From NCBI GenBank assembly GCA_015062635.1, contig SUUF01000001.1:1-48763 (forward strand): DNA of 48,763 nucleotides, written 5' to 3'. The notes under the pieces are model-generated. The model had not been told where the DNA came from. It made no database searches and worked only from the letters and a program-made list of their open reading frames with translations. The position numbers and the translations under genes were made by a program. The stretch is from Coriobacteriaceae bacterium. GTDB lineage: Bacteria > Actinomycetota > Coriobacteriia > Coriobacteriales > Eggerthellaceae. Positions 35,506 through 42,988 of this stretch are shown here, piece by piece; positions within the stretch are counted from its first letter, which is position 1, and the number at the start of each line of letters is the position of its first letter.

Positions 35506-36072
35506 CTAATGGCCCGAATTGGCCGCCCGTGCCCCTTCGAGCTGGTTGAGGATCGTCCGAACCCAATTATGCGCAAAGTCCTCGATGGTCGAATAGGCGA
35601 TGCCGCGGGCGTGCCGCTCGATGAACTCGAACACCACGAGCGCATACATGCGGAGCAGGAATTCGCGATACACGTCATCGAACCCGGCTTCATCGAAGTA
35701 GTTCCTGAAAATCGGCTCGAACTTCTCGGTGAGGCAGCCGATGATCTCGGTGCGCAGCGTCGGATAGTAATTTCGCGAATTGTAAATCGCAAGATAGCAT
35801 TCGCGGTCATTATCGAATGCAAGCAGAAGCTGGTACAGCGATTCTTCCCACGACTCGATGTTCTCCGTCAACTGGATGGCGTCGTTGATATCGCGGATAT
35901 ACATCCATTTCACGAGGTCATAGATGTCCTTGAAATGGTAATAAAACGTCTGCCTGTTAAGCCCGCATGCATCGGTGATGGTCTTGATGGAAATGCGGTC
36001 GATTGGCGCGTCCTGCATGCACGTACGCAATGCTTGGGCCATCGCCGCCTTCGTGTCTCCGTTCTTTTTCAT
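35506..36072 (-). CDS. TetR/AcrR family transcriptional regulator
   Basis: A 188-aa regulator. The N-terminal HTH is clear: ISIKTITDACGLNRQTFYYHFKDIYDLVKW. The C-terminal ligand domain resembles that of DhaS-type/TetR_C_7 regulators (KWMYIRDI, then helices with FEFIERHARGIAYSTIEDFAHNWV). No target gene is next to it, so it may act elsewhere or on itself. Codon use looks less GC-biased than its neighbours and it interrupts the pnp-M16-dapB order, both consistent with later insertion. Its own terminator and AT-rich upstream region suggest an independent unit. Confidence 0.88.
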   Translation of the reverse strand: MKKNGDTKAAMAQALRTCMQDAPIDRISIKTITDACGLNRQTFYYHFKDIYDLVKWMYIRDINDAIQLTENIESWEESLYQLLLAFDNDRECYLAIYNSRNYYPTLRTEIIGCLTEKFEPIFRNYFDEAGFDDVYREFLLRMYALVVFEFIERHARGIAYSTIEDFAHNWVRTILNQLEGARAANSGH

Positions 36073-36117
36073 CCTTTCGGATCCCCCTCGAATAGAAACA
36101 AACCCCCTGCTTGGAAA

Positions 36118-36136
36118 CCAAACGACCGGTGTCTGG
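36118..36136. promoter_or_regulatory. Candidate operator of the TetR-family regulator
   Basis: An imperfect dyad CCAAAC-N7-GTCTGG lies 46 bp upstream of the regulator start, between it and a TATGAT-like box at 36150-36155. TetR proteins often repress their own promoter through such dyads. Confidence 0.35.
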
Positions 36137-36170
36137 TCTCCCTGTTATTATCATAGTGCATAATGCGAAA

Positions 36171-36208
36171 AGATGGCCATTCCCTTTTCAACCGGGGAAT
36201 AGCCATCT
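36171..36208 (-). terminator. Intrinsic terminator of pnp
   Basis: On the minus strand a 14-bp stem with one U-G pair (AGATGGCTATTCCC with GGGAATGGCCATCT) closes a 10-nt loop and is followed by TTTTCG, 42 bp after the pnp stop. Confidence 0.85.
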
Positions 36209-36249
36209 TCAATCGGTCAGCGTCAAGCCGACAAATAATCTAAATACTA

Positions 36250-38457
36250 TTAGTCACGACGACGCGGCTTGCGGTGGCTGCTGCCATCACCGGGACGACG
36301 GGCCGGACGATCGCCACGTGAGGGACGCTCGCTGCGCTCGCCACGCGGACGGTCGTTGCCGGAAGACGCCGGGGCCTCGGGCTTGTCGACGCGGTCGAGG
36401 CTGATCTTGCCCTGGTCGCTCACCTCGATGACCTCAACCTTCACGGTGTCGCCGAGGTTCAGCACGTCCTCGACGCGGCCGACGCGGCCGTTCGCCATGC
36501 GCGAGATGTGCAGCAGGCCGTCCTTGCTGGCGGTGAGCTTCACGAATGCGCCGAAGTCCTTGATGCCGACGACCTCGCCCTCGAAGACCTCGCCCACCTC
36601 GGGGACCTTGACGATGTCGAGGATGGCCTGCTTGGCCGCCTCGCCGCCCTTGCCCTCGACCGAAGCGATGCGCACGGTGCCGTCTTCCTCGACCTCGATC
36701 TTCGCGCCGGTCTCGTCCTGCAGGCCGCGGATGACCTTGCCGCCGGTGCCGATGACGTCGCGGATCTTGTCGACCGGGATCTTGATGGTCTCGATGCGCG
36801 GGGCGTAATCGGAAAGCGTCTCACGCGGGGCCTCGATCTGCTCGAGCATCGCGTTCAGGATGAACGCGCGACCTTCCTTCGCCTGCGCGAGCGCGCGGCC
36901 GAGGATCTCGGTGGAAAGGCCCTTGGCCTTGTTGTCCATCTGCAGGGCGGTGATGCCCTCGGTGGTGCCGGTCACCTTGAAGTCCATGTCGCCGAGGAAG
37001 TCCTCGATGCCCTGGATGTCGGTGAGGATGACGACGTCATCGCCTTCCTTGATGAGGCCCATGGCCACGCCGGAAACCGGGCGCTTGATGGGCACGCCGG
37101 CATCCATCAGCGCGAGGGTGGAACCGCAGGTGGAAGCCATGGAGCTGGAACCGTTGGACTCGAGCACCTCGCTCACCACGCGGATGGCATAGGGGAATTC
37201 CTCTTCGGAGGGCAGCATCGGCTCGAGCGCGCGGCTCGCGAGCGCGCCGTGGCCGACCTCGCGGCGCTTCGGGGCGCCCATGCGGCCGACCTCGCCGGTG
37301 CAGTACGGCGGGAAGTTGTACTGGTGCATGTAGCGCTTGCCCTCGGCCGGGTCGATGGTGTCGAGGCGCTGCCACTCGGAGAGCATGCCGAGCGTGCAGA
37401 CCGAGAGCACCTGGGTCTGGCCGCGCTGGAAGAGGCCGGAGCCATGCACGCGGGGCAGGTAGCCGGGCTTGATGTACAGCGGACGCACCTCGTTGGCGCG
37501 ACGGCCGTCGGCGCGCTCGCCGGTCTCGATGACCATGCGGCGCATCGCATGCTTCTCGAGGGCTTTGCAGGCGGCGGCGATGTCGCTGCTCCAGGCGGCA
37601 CGCTCTTCCTCGGTGAAGTCGTTCTCCTTGATGGCGGACTTCAGGGCCTCGACCTTGGCCATGCGGTTGAGCTTGTCGGCATCCTTCAGGGCGGCGCTCA
37701 TCTCGTCGAAGTGGGCGTCAACGCGCTCGGCGATGGACGGGTCGGCCACATGGATGGGCCATTCGACGGGCTTGATGTCGCACTTGTCGAGGAACGCCTG
37801 CTGCTTCTCGCAGAACGCGCGGATGGCCTCCTGGCCGAATTCCATGGCGGCGAGCATGTCCTCTTCGGAAATCTCATGCGCGCCGGCTTCGACCATGCTG
37901 ATGAAGTCGGGGCCGCCGGCGATGGTGAGCTCGAGGTCGGAAGCCTCCTGCTCGGCATAGGTGGGGTTCACGATGAACTCGTGGGTCTCGGGGTCGCGGG
38001 CGATCTTCACGCAGGCAACGGGACCCTCGAACGGGGCGCTCGCCAGCATGAGCGCGGCGGAGGCGCCGCCCACGCAGATGCAGTCGGGCTGGTTCTCGCC
38101 GTCGACCACGAAGGTGGTGGCCACGACGTGCACTTCCTGCTTGAAGCCATCGGCGAAGCCCGGGCGGATGGGGCGGTCGATCATGCGGGCGGTGAGCGTG
38201 CCCTTGTCAGACGCCTTGCCCTCGCGCTTCAGGTAGCCGCCGGGAATGCGGCCGACCGCGTACATCTTCTCCATGTAGTCGACGGTCAGCGGGAAGAAGT
38301 CGTAATCCTTCTCGTCCTTCGAGATGACGGCCGTCACGAGGATCTGGGTCTCGCCCTGCGTGACGAGGACGGCACCGTTGGCCTGCTTGGCCAGCTCGCC
38401 CGTCTCGAAGCGGTACTGCTTGCCGTAGAGCTCGAAGCTTTCAACGATCTTGTTCAA
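36250..38457 (-). CDS. pnp: Polyribonucleotide nucleotidyltransferase (PNPase)
   Basis: PNPase degrades RNA from the 3' end with phosphate and can add tails. The 735-aa protein has two RNase PH domains with an alpha-helical domain between, a KH domain (IPVDKIRDVIGTGGKVIRGL) and an S1 domain (GEVVGIKDFGAFVKL), then a basic Arg/Gly/Pro-rich tail of about 40 residues (ERPSRGDRPARRPGD). I infer TTG 38457 as start: NKIVESFELYG is where homologues begin, and a purine-rich GAGAGAAAGAGAAAG precedes it. The upstream frame to 38571 is leader sequence. rpsO lies upstream, with a terminator between. Confidence 0.95.
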   Translation of the reverse strand: MNKIVESFELYGKQYRFETGELAKQANGAVLVTQGETQILVTAVISKDEKDYDFFPLTVDYMEKMYAVGRIPGGYLKREGKASDKGTLTARMIDRPIRPGFADGFKQEVHVVATTFVVDGENQPDCICVGGASAALMLASAPFEGPVACVKIARDPETHEFIVNPTYAEQEASDLELTIAGGPDFISMVEAGAHEISEEDMLAAMEFGQEAIRAFCEKQQAFLDKCDIKPVEWPIHVADPSIAERVDAHFDEMSAALKDADKLNRMAKVEALKSAIKENDFTEEERAAWSSDIAAACKALEKHAMRRMVIETGERADGRRANEVRPLYIKPGYLPRVHGSGLFQRGQTQVLSVCTLGMLSEWQRLDTIDPAEGKRYMHQYNFPPYCTGEVGRMGAPKRREVGHGALASRALEPMLPSEEEFPYAIRVVSEVLESNGSSSMASTCGSTLALMDAGVPIKRPVSGVAMGLIKEGDDVVILTDIQGIEDFLGDMDFKVTGTTEGITALQMDNKAKGLSTEILGRALAQAKEGRAFILNAMLEQIEAPRETLSDYAPRIETIKIPVDKIRDVIGTGGKVIRGLQDETGAKIEVEEDGTVRIASVEGKGGEAAKQAILDIVKVPEVGEVFEGEVVGIKDFGAFVKLTASKDGLLHISRMANGRVGRVEDVLNLGDTVKVEVIEVSDQGKISLDRVDKPEAPASSGNDRPRGERSERPSRGDRPARRPGDGSSHRKPRRRD

Positions 38458-38601
38458 TTCTTTCTCTTTCTCTCTCCCCCACGCCCTATTGCGAGGGGCT
38501 TCTTCGGCGGCTCGGCCCACTCCGGCCGCCGCGAGCAGCTGCACACCTCGTGCCGCCGACCGCTTCCGCACCGGCGCCCATCATGAGGCCCCGGATACGA
38601 C

Positions 38602-38627
38602 AAAAGGCCCGCTCGTCGGAGCGGGCC
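38602..38627 (-). terminator. Terminator between rpsO and pnp
   Basis: A perfect 9-bp stem (GGCCCGCTC / GAGCGGGCC) with a 4-nt loop is followed on the minus strand by TTTTGTCG, 12 bp after the rpsO stop. As in other bacteria, some transcripts probably read through into pnp. Confidence 0.85.
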
Positions 38628-38639
38628 GTTTGCTGCGTC

Positions 38640-38927
38640 TTAGAGGTTGTCGCGGATACCCAGCTTTGCGATAAGGGCGCGGTACTCCTCGATGTCGCGG
38701 TCCTTGATGTAGACCAGCATGCGACGGCGCTTACCGATGAGCTTCAACAGGCCCGTGCGGGTGTGGAAGTCCTTCTTGTGCACCTTCAGGTGCTCGGTGA
38801 GGTTGCGGATGCGCTCCGTGAGGATGGCAACCTGGACCTCGGCGCTGCCGGAGTCGTTCGGCGTCTTGCCGTACTCGGCCATGAGCTCGGCGACGCGCTC
38901 CTTGGAAATGCTGTTGCGATCAGCCAT
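38640..38927 (-). CDS. rpsO: 30S ribosomal protein S15
   Basis: The 95-aa protein carries the S15 signature GSAEVQVAILTERIRNLTEHLK and HTRTGLLKLIGKRRRMLVYIK, which binds the central domain of 16S rRNA early in 30S assembly. It is slightly longer than the usual 89 aa. ATG 38927 follows AGGTGAAATC; the longer frame to 39050 covers the promoter. rpsO followed by pnp is a very conserved pair. Confidence 0.98.
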   Translation of the reverse strand: MADRNSISKERVAELMAEYGKTPNDSGSAEVQVAILTERIRNLTEHLKVHKKDFHTRTGLLKLIGKRRRMLVYIKDRDIEEYRALIAKLGIRDNL

Positions 38928-39021
38928 GATTTCACCTATCTTTCTTTCCTTACTTTCCGCTGAGCCGGCATCCGGTGAAAATGCCCGCCAAGCGAAAAGC
39001 GCCTGAAAACACAACCGGAAG

Positions 39022-39050
39022 AATATAACCGTTCTTGCCACCAGGGGCAA
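39022..39050 (-). promoter_or_regulatory. rpsO promoter (minus strand)
   Basis: TTGCCC (39045-39050), 17-nt spacer, TATATT (39022-39027), about 95 nt before the rpsO start. It is interleaved with the opposite promoter at 39035-39063. Confidence 0.75.
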
Positions 39051-39063
39051 TGACCTCTATTAT
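39035..39063 (+). promoter_or_regulatory. Promoter of the TSCPD gene-era unit (plus strand)
   Basis: TTGCCA (39035-39040), 17-nt spacer, TATTAT (39058-39063), about 49 nt before the TSCPD gene start. Its -35 lies within the spacer of the opposite rpsO promoter. Confidence 0.75.
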
Positions 39064-39111
39064 TCACACACATAAATTTGGGGGCAGTGAGTTCCCGACA
39101 AAGGAGACGAT

Positions 39112-39363
39112 ATGTACAACTACATTCCGGAGCGTGTGTGCTCGCGGGCCATACAGGTCGAGCTCGATGCGAACGACCGGGTGAAGAGCGTGAATTTCAT
39201 CGGCGGCTGCGATGGCAACCTCAAGGCCATCGGCAAGCTCGTGAAGGGGATGTCGGTCGACGAGGTGGCCGAGGTCTTGGAAGGCAACGACTGCAAGGGA
39301 CGCGGCACGAGCTGCGCCGACCAGCTCGTCAAGGCGCTGCGCGGCGCACAGGCCGCGAAGTAG
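39112..39363 (+). CDS. TSCPD domain-containing small protein (TIGR03905-like)
   Basis: An 83-aa protein with two conserved Cys regions: CSRAIQVELD near the start, GGCDGNLKAIGKLVKGM in the middle, and CKGRGTSCADQLVKAL at the end. This matches the TSCPD domain, also found at the C-terminus of class II ribonucleotide reductases and as free-standing small proteins of unknown role. The Cys pattern suggests metal binding. AAAGGAG precedes ATG. It is 15 bp upstream of era and is likely co-transcribed. Confidence 0.85.
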   Translation: MYNYIPERVCSRAIQVELDANDRVKSVNFIGGCDGNLKAIGKLVKGMSVDEVAEVLEGNDCKGRGTSCADQLVKALRGAQAAK

Positions 39364-39378
39364 GAATCGGGGGAAACC

Positions 39379-40362
39379 ATGGCTGAAGAGCTCTCGGGCG
39401 ACGCGCTCATCGACGCGTTCTTCGCGGAGAATCCGGATATGGCCGACGGCATGCCGTTGCAGAAGGCGGAATTGCGCTCGGGCTTCCTCACGCTCGTCGG
39501 GCGCCCGAATGCGGGCAAGTCGACGTTGCTCAACGCCATCATGGGCAAGAAGATCGCCATCACGTCGAGCACGGCGCAGACCACGCGCCATCGGTTCCGC
39601 GGCATCTACAACCGCCCGGATGCGCAGCTCATCATCGTCGACACCCCCGGCGTGCACAAACCGCACGACGCCCTGGGCGAGGAGCTCAACGAGAGCGCGA
39701 TGAAGGGCATGGAGGATGTCGACGTCGTGGCGTTCCTGCTCGACGCGAGCATGCCGTTCGGCCGCGGCGACGAGTGGGTGCTGAAGCAGGTGGCTGCGAG
39801 CGACGCGCAGAAGGTGCTCGTGGTGTCGAAGACCGACAAGGTCGATGCCGACGCGCTCGCCGCGCAGATCGACGCCGCCCGCGGCACGGCCGACTGGGAC
39901 GCCATCTGCCCGCTCTCGTCGGTCACCGGCGAAGGCGTGCAGGAATTCATCGACGAGGTATGCGACCTGCTGCCCCCGGGTCCGCGCTGGTTCCCCGAGG
40001 ACATGGAGACCGACCAGCCGCTCGAGGTGATGATCGCCGAGTTCATCCGCGAGAAGATCCTGTACCACACGCACGACGAGGTGCCCCATGCCGTGGGCGT
40101 CGTCTGCGAGGAATTCGAATACGACCGCAAGAAGAAGCTCTACCGCATCTACGCGCTTATCTATGTCGAGCATGAAAGCCAGAAGGGCATCATCATCGGC
40201 AAGGGCGGGCGCGGCATCAGCCGCATCGGCACCGAGGCGCGCGAGGACCTCGAGCAGCTGCTGGGAAAGCGCGTCTACCTGGATTTGCGCGTGAAGGTGC
40301 GCAAGAACTGGCGCCGCGATCTCAACCAGATCCGCCGCTTCGGCTACGGCGAGGGCAACTGA
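39379..40362 (+). CDS. era: GTPase Era
   Basis: Era is an essential GTPase that binds 16S rRNA and assists 30S maturation. The 327-aa protein has G1 GRPNAGKST (41-49), G3 DTPG (88-91), SKTDKVD as G4, and a C-terminal type-II KH domain with IIIGKGGRGISRIGTEAR. An N-terminal extension of about 33 residues precedes the G domain, longer than in E. coli. GGGGGAAA precedes ATG 39379. It is on the plus strand, pointing towards dgkA and ybeY rather than following them, and the first 21-bp repeat array begins 6 bp after its stop. Confidence 0.97.
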   Translation: MAEELSGDALIDAFFAENPDMADGMPLQKAELRSGFLTLVGRPNAGKSTLLNAIMGKKIAITSSTAQTTRHRFRGIYNRPDAQLIIVDTPGVHKPHDALGEELNESAMKGMEDVDVVAFLLDASMPFGRGDEWVLKQVAASDAQKVLVVSKTDKVDADALAAQIDAARGTADWDAICPLSSVTGEGVQEFIDEVCDLLPPGPRWFPEDMETDQPLEVMIAEFIREKILYHTHDEVPHAVGVVCEEFEYDRKKKLYRIYALIYVEHESQKGIIIGKGGRGISRIGTEAREDLEQLLGKRVYLDLRVKVRKNWRRDLNQIRRFGYGEGN

Positions 40363-40368
40363 TCCTCT

Positions 40369-40444
40369 GGGGACATACATGTGTCGCCCGGGGACATACA
40401 TGTGGCGACCGGGGACATACATGTGGCGACCGGTGTATGTCCCC
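40369..40444. repeat. 21-bp repeat array A (three direct copies plus an inverted partial copy)
   Basis: Units of 21 bp, starting GGGGACATACATG and ending GGCGACC, at 40369, 40390 and 40411 (the first has two changes). An inverted partial copy TGTATGTCCCC follows at 40434-40444 and can pair with the third unit in an 11-bp stem. The same unit recurs at 41275 and, inverted, at 42901. Confidence 0.92.
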
Positions 40445-40515
40445 GGGCGACCAGGGACACACCCCTCCAAACGGCATAACGCCCCTTTCAATACCCGCAC
40501 CGATCCGGAGACGCA

Positions 40516-41265
40516 ATGGCAGGAAACACTTACAAGGAACGGGTGATCGTGCTGCGCAAGACGCGTTTGCGCGAAGCCGATCTTGTGGTGACGCTGCTCG
40601 CCGAAGACGGGCGGCAAATACGCGCCGTTGCGAAGGGCGCGCTGAAGCCCTCGGGGAGTTTCGCCTCTCGCCTGGAACTGTACTCATGCGCCGATGTCCT
40701 GCTCGTGAAGGGCCGCTCTCTCGACATCGTGAAAGAAGCGCGCCTGGTTGATGCGCATGCGCAACTGCGCTTCGATTTTGACCGAAGCGTCTGCGCAGCT
40801 CCCATGGCGGAACTCTTGGCGCAAGCAACCCAGGACGAGTTGCCGGTGGAACGGCTGTTTCCCATGACGCAAGCCGCGCTTTCCTGCTTGGAATCGGTCG
40901 ACTGTTCGCGCACGCGCCTCGTGATGAGCGCATTTCTGCTGAAGGCGGCGTCGCTGCTGGGCTTTCGGCCGAGCCTGGCGCATTGCACCGATTGCGGGCG
41001 ACCGCGCGAGGCGGGCGCACCGTGGATGTTCTCGTTTTCCGCCGGCGGCATGCTATGCCCCGAATGTGCGGTCATGCATGCGGCGGCGACAGCCCAGCCA
41101 GCTTCAGCCGTGCTCGCCGATGCGCTCATCCATGCCACCTTCGCCCAGGTTGCGGCCATGGATGTTGATCAACGCTCGCAAGTCGACCTCGCCCGCTTCA
41201 CCGGAAGCTGGATCCAGGAGCACATGACGACCCTGAAAAGCCTCCCCTTCGCCTGCGCCCTCTAA
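40516..41265 (+). CDS. recO: DNA repair protein RecO
   Basis: RecO loads RecA onto SSB-coated ssDNA with RecR. The 249-aa protein has an N-terminal OB fold (KERVIVLRKTRLREADLVVTLL, GALKPSGSFASRL), a helical domain and a zinc finger, CTDCGRP with CPECAV. CGGAGACGCA precedes the ATG. Repeat array A separates it from era, and array B begins 9 bp after its stop, so it is boxed in by repeats. era-recO is a common pair in Gram-positive bacteria. Confidence 0.94.
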   Translation: MAGNTYKERVIVLRKTRLREADLVVTLLAEDGRQIRAVAKGALKPSGSFASRLELYSCADVLLVKGRSLDIVKEARLVDAHAQLRFDFDRSVCAAPMAELLAQATQDELPVERLFPMTQAALSCLESVDCSRTRLVMSAFLLKAASLLGFRPSLAHCTDCGRPREAGAPWMFSFSAGGMLCPECAVMHAAATAQPASAVLADALIHATFAQVAAMDVDQRSQVDLARFTGSWIQEHMTTLKSLPFACAL

Positions 41266-41274
41266 CGCAACATC

Positions 41275-41358
41275 GGGGACATACATGTGGCGACCGGGGA
41301 CATACATGTGGCGACCGGGGACATACATGTGGCGACCGGGGACATACATGCCACGGCC
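41275..41358. repeat. 21-bp repeat array B (three complete copies and one partial)
   Basis: Same unit and orientation as array A, at 41275, 41296 and 41317, each identical, then a partial copy from 41338 in which only the first 13 bases are kept. Confidence 0.93.
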
Positions 41359-41388
41359 ACGTTTCGCCTCATCGCATAGCCCGAATAA

Positions 41389-41619
41389 TCATTCATCGCC
41401 ACGAGAACCGTCAAGGCTCACAAAAGCGTAGCTAACCTCTTCCATGACGTCCACCACGGCATCTTCCTGGATTACCCCAGCCATGGAAGCCGGGCAGATT
41501 ATCACCCATGGCTTGTTATTCTTCAGAACGGTCACGGGCTTTCCGGTCCTGTTCACCTCGCTTGTAAGTTTGGAAAAGTTCTTTTTCGCCTCGGCGAGGC
41601 CAATCGTGAATGCCGCCAT
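41389..41619 (-). CDS. Phd/YefM family type II antitoxin
   Basis: A 76-aa protein whose first half is the Phd/YefM fold: FTIGLAEAKKNFSKLTSEVNRTGKPVTVLKNNKPWVII. These proteins bind DNA as dimers and neutralise a toxin through the C-terminal tail. No RelE, YoeB, Doc or Fic toxin is adjacent. The divergent small gene at 41704 is the only candidate partner and resembles no toxin I know. A GGGAAGGA ribosome site precedes the ATG. A 28-bp dyad in the gap may be its operator. Confidence 0.85.
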   Translation of the reverse strand: MAAFTIGLAEAKKNFSKLTSEVNRTGKPVTVLKNNKPWVIICPASMAGVIQEDAVVDVMEEVSYAFVSLDGSRGDE

Positions 41620-41656
41620 CTCGTCCTTCCCAACGACTTGCGTTAACCTTCTTTCT

Positions 41657-41684
41657 GACTAGAATATAGCATACAATTCTGGTC
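41657..41684. promoter_or_regulatory. Dyad operator between the antitoxin and the small gene
   Basis: GACTAGAAT and ATTCTGGTC form 9-nt inverted arms (one mismatch) separated by 10 bp of AT-rich DNA, centred between the two divergent starts. Position and form suit autoregulation by a Phd-type dimer. Confidence 0.55.
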
Positions 41685-41703
41685 ATTGAGGAAAGGAGCA
41701 ATC

Positions 41704-41967
41704 ATGGCATTATATTGGCCCGATCAAAAAGTCGCCCTCGATATTGTTGACGATGCATTGGCGGAACATATTGGCCCAGGAGACCTACCCTCAGACTGGA
41801 GAGTCCTCCGAGTAACAGCCGCCCAGGTAGATAACCTGGAAGGAATGCGTCAAATAGGTGACACCCTATGCATCATGTTGGGCGTCGATCCGCCCGAGAA
41901 GACCCCCGAATGGCTTGAGGCGAATGAGCGCTTGTTTAATGCATTGCGCACACCCCTTTGGCTTTAG
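41704..41967 (+). CDS. Small protein of unknown function, divergent from the antitoxin
   Basis: An 87-aa acidic protein starting MALYWPDQKVALDIVDDA, with no signal peptide or membrane helix. AAGGAG lies 5 nt before ATG 41704, a strong site that supports a real gene. The WPDQKVALDIVD stretch distantly recalls the core strand of small nuclease-fold proteins (such as DUF559), but no catalytic pattern is complete. It ends about 40 bp before the transposase gene. It may be an antitoxin partner, accessory cargo or unrelated. Confidence 0.6.
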   Translation: MALYWPDQKVALDIVDDALAEHIGPGDLPSDWRVLRVTAAQVDNLEGMRQIGDTLCIMLGVDPPEKTPEWLEANERLFNALRTPLWL

Positions 41968-42009
41968 AGCTGCCCATGGGCAGATTCCGACAATTCCGAG
42001 GAGGCTCAA

Positions 42010-42789
42010 ATGGCACGCATGGCACGGCAGTTGGCTGGAACGGGGTTTTATCATGTCGTGAGCAAAGGAGATGGCGGGCGGCTCATTTTCGAGTCAGACA
42101 AGAGCCGGTTGAAATACCTGACGCTCCTTGATGAAACGCTCGGGGAGCATCGTGTTTTACTGCACGCATACTGCCTGATGGGCAACCACGTGCATCTTCT
42201 TCTGCAAGACCCCGAAGATGAGTTAAGCGCTTTCATGAAAAGGCTGAACGAATCGTACGCGCGGTATTTTGCCTGGACGACTGGTCATGTGGGCCATGTA
42301 TTCCAGGGAAGGTTTTGGAGTGGGCCCATCGATACCGACGAGCGTTTTCTCACGACCATGCGCTACATCCACGCTAATCCGGAACCTGCGCGGATATGCC
42401 GCGCACAAGATTACCCGTGGAGCAGTTATCGCGCATACACACGTGCCCCGAGCATCACTTCGGCGAAAGGACATCCCAGCGTTGAAGTGCAGTTCGCCCT
42501 TTCACTGCTCGGGGGCGTCGAGTCTTTCGCGCAATTCAGCAGGTCAGGAGGAAACTACCCACGCCCCTTCCCCGAATGTGCGATGAAGGGCCATCTTTCC
42601 GATGATGAGATGGCCACGATAGCGGTTAACCTGCTTGGACGCGATGTCCTTACAGAGATCCGGAGCATGGAACCTAAGAAACGAGAAGCGCACCTTGCCC
42701 GGCTTTCCCGTGCGGGATTTAGCAAGAGCGAGATTGCGCGACTGACCGGACTTGGAAAAACATCCATATCCCGTGCGCTTCGCTGTTAA
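42010..42789 (+). CDS. REP-associated tyrosine (Y1/IS200-like) transposase, RAYT
   Basis: A 259-aa single-strand transposase. The HUH metal motif is NHVHLLL (His60, His62) and the candidate nucleophile is in SYARYFAW (Tyr83 or Tyr86), followed by GHVGHVFQGRFWS, a strong RAYT signature. A C-terminal HTH (RAGFSKSEIARLTGLGKTSISRALR) completes the protein. Such enzymes are usually single-copy and handle REP sequences instead of forming an IS with its own ends. GAGGAGG precedes ATG. The 21-bp arrays lie on both sides in opposite orientation. Lower GC than its neighbours suggests acquisition. It appears intact. Confidence 0.9.
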   Translation: MARMARQLAGTGFYHVVSKGDGGRLIFESDKSRLKYLTLLDETLGEHRVLLHAYCLMGNHVHLLLQDPEDELSAFMKRLNESYARYFAWTTGHVGHVFQGRFWSGPIDTDERFLTTMRYIHANPEPARICRAQDYPWSSYRAYTRAPSITSAKGHPSVEVQFALSLLGGVESFAQFSRSGGNYPRPFPECAMKGHLSDDEMATIAVNLLGRDVLTEIRSMEPKKREAHLARLSRAGFSKSEIARLTGLGKTSISRALRC

Positions 42790-42900
42790 CGGCTCGGTTG
42801 CATTGCGCGTATCCTTCAGATTAGCCGCTCGTGCGCTTCGGGAATGCAATTGGCGAACGGGGCATACCTCAGGTAGTCAGCTTGTTCCCGCCTATAGCAA

Positions 42901-42973
42901 GTATGTCCCCGGTCGCCACATGTATGTCCCCGGCCGCCACATGTATGTCCCCGGCCGCCACATGTATGTCCCC
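42901..42973. repeat. 21-bp repeat array C (three complete copies and one partial, inverted)
   Basis: The reverse complement of arrays A and B: a partial unit at 42901-42910, then units at 42911, 42932 and 42953. The last two carry GGCCGCC in place of GGTCGCC. It ends 15 bp before the dgkA stop. Confidence 0.92.
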
Positions 42974-42988
42974 AAGCGACTCGTGCTC

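Noticed and set aside
36508..38586. 692-aa plus-strand open frame antisense to pnp
   Set aside because: Shadow of the pnp coding frame with no recognisable domain.
40369..41358. Repeat protein with heptads MYVPGRH
   Set aside because: The 21-bp period equals seven codons, so the frame stays open by arithmetic; the frames are antisense to or downstream of recO and era and lack start signals.
40369..42973. CRISPR array
   Set aside because: The 21-bp units abut directly with no unique spacers and no cas genes are nearby.
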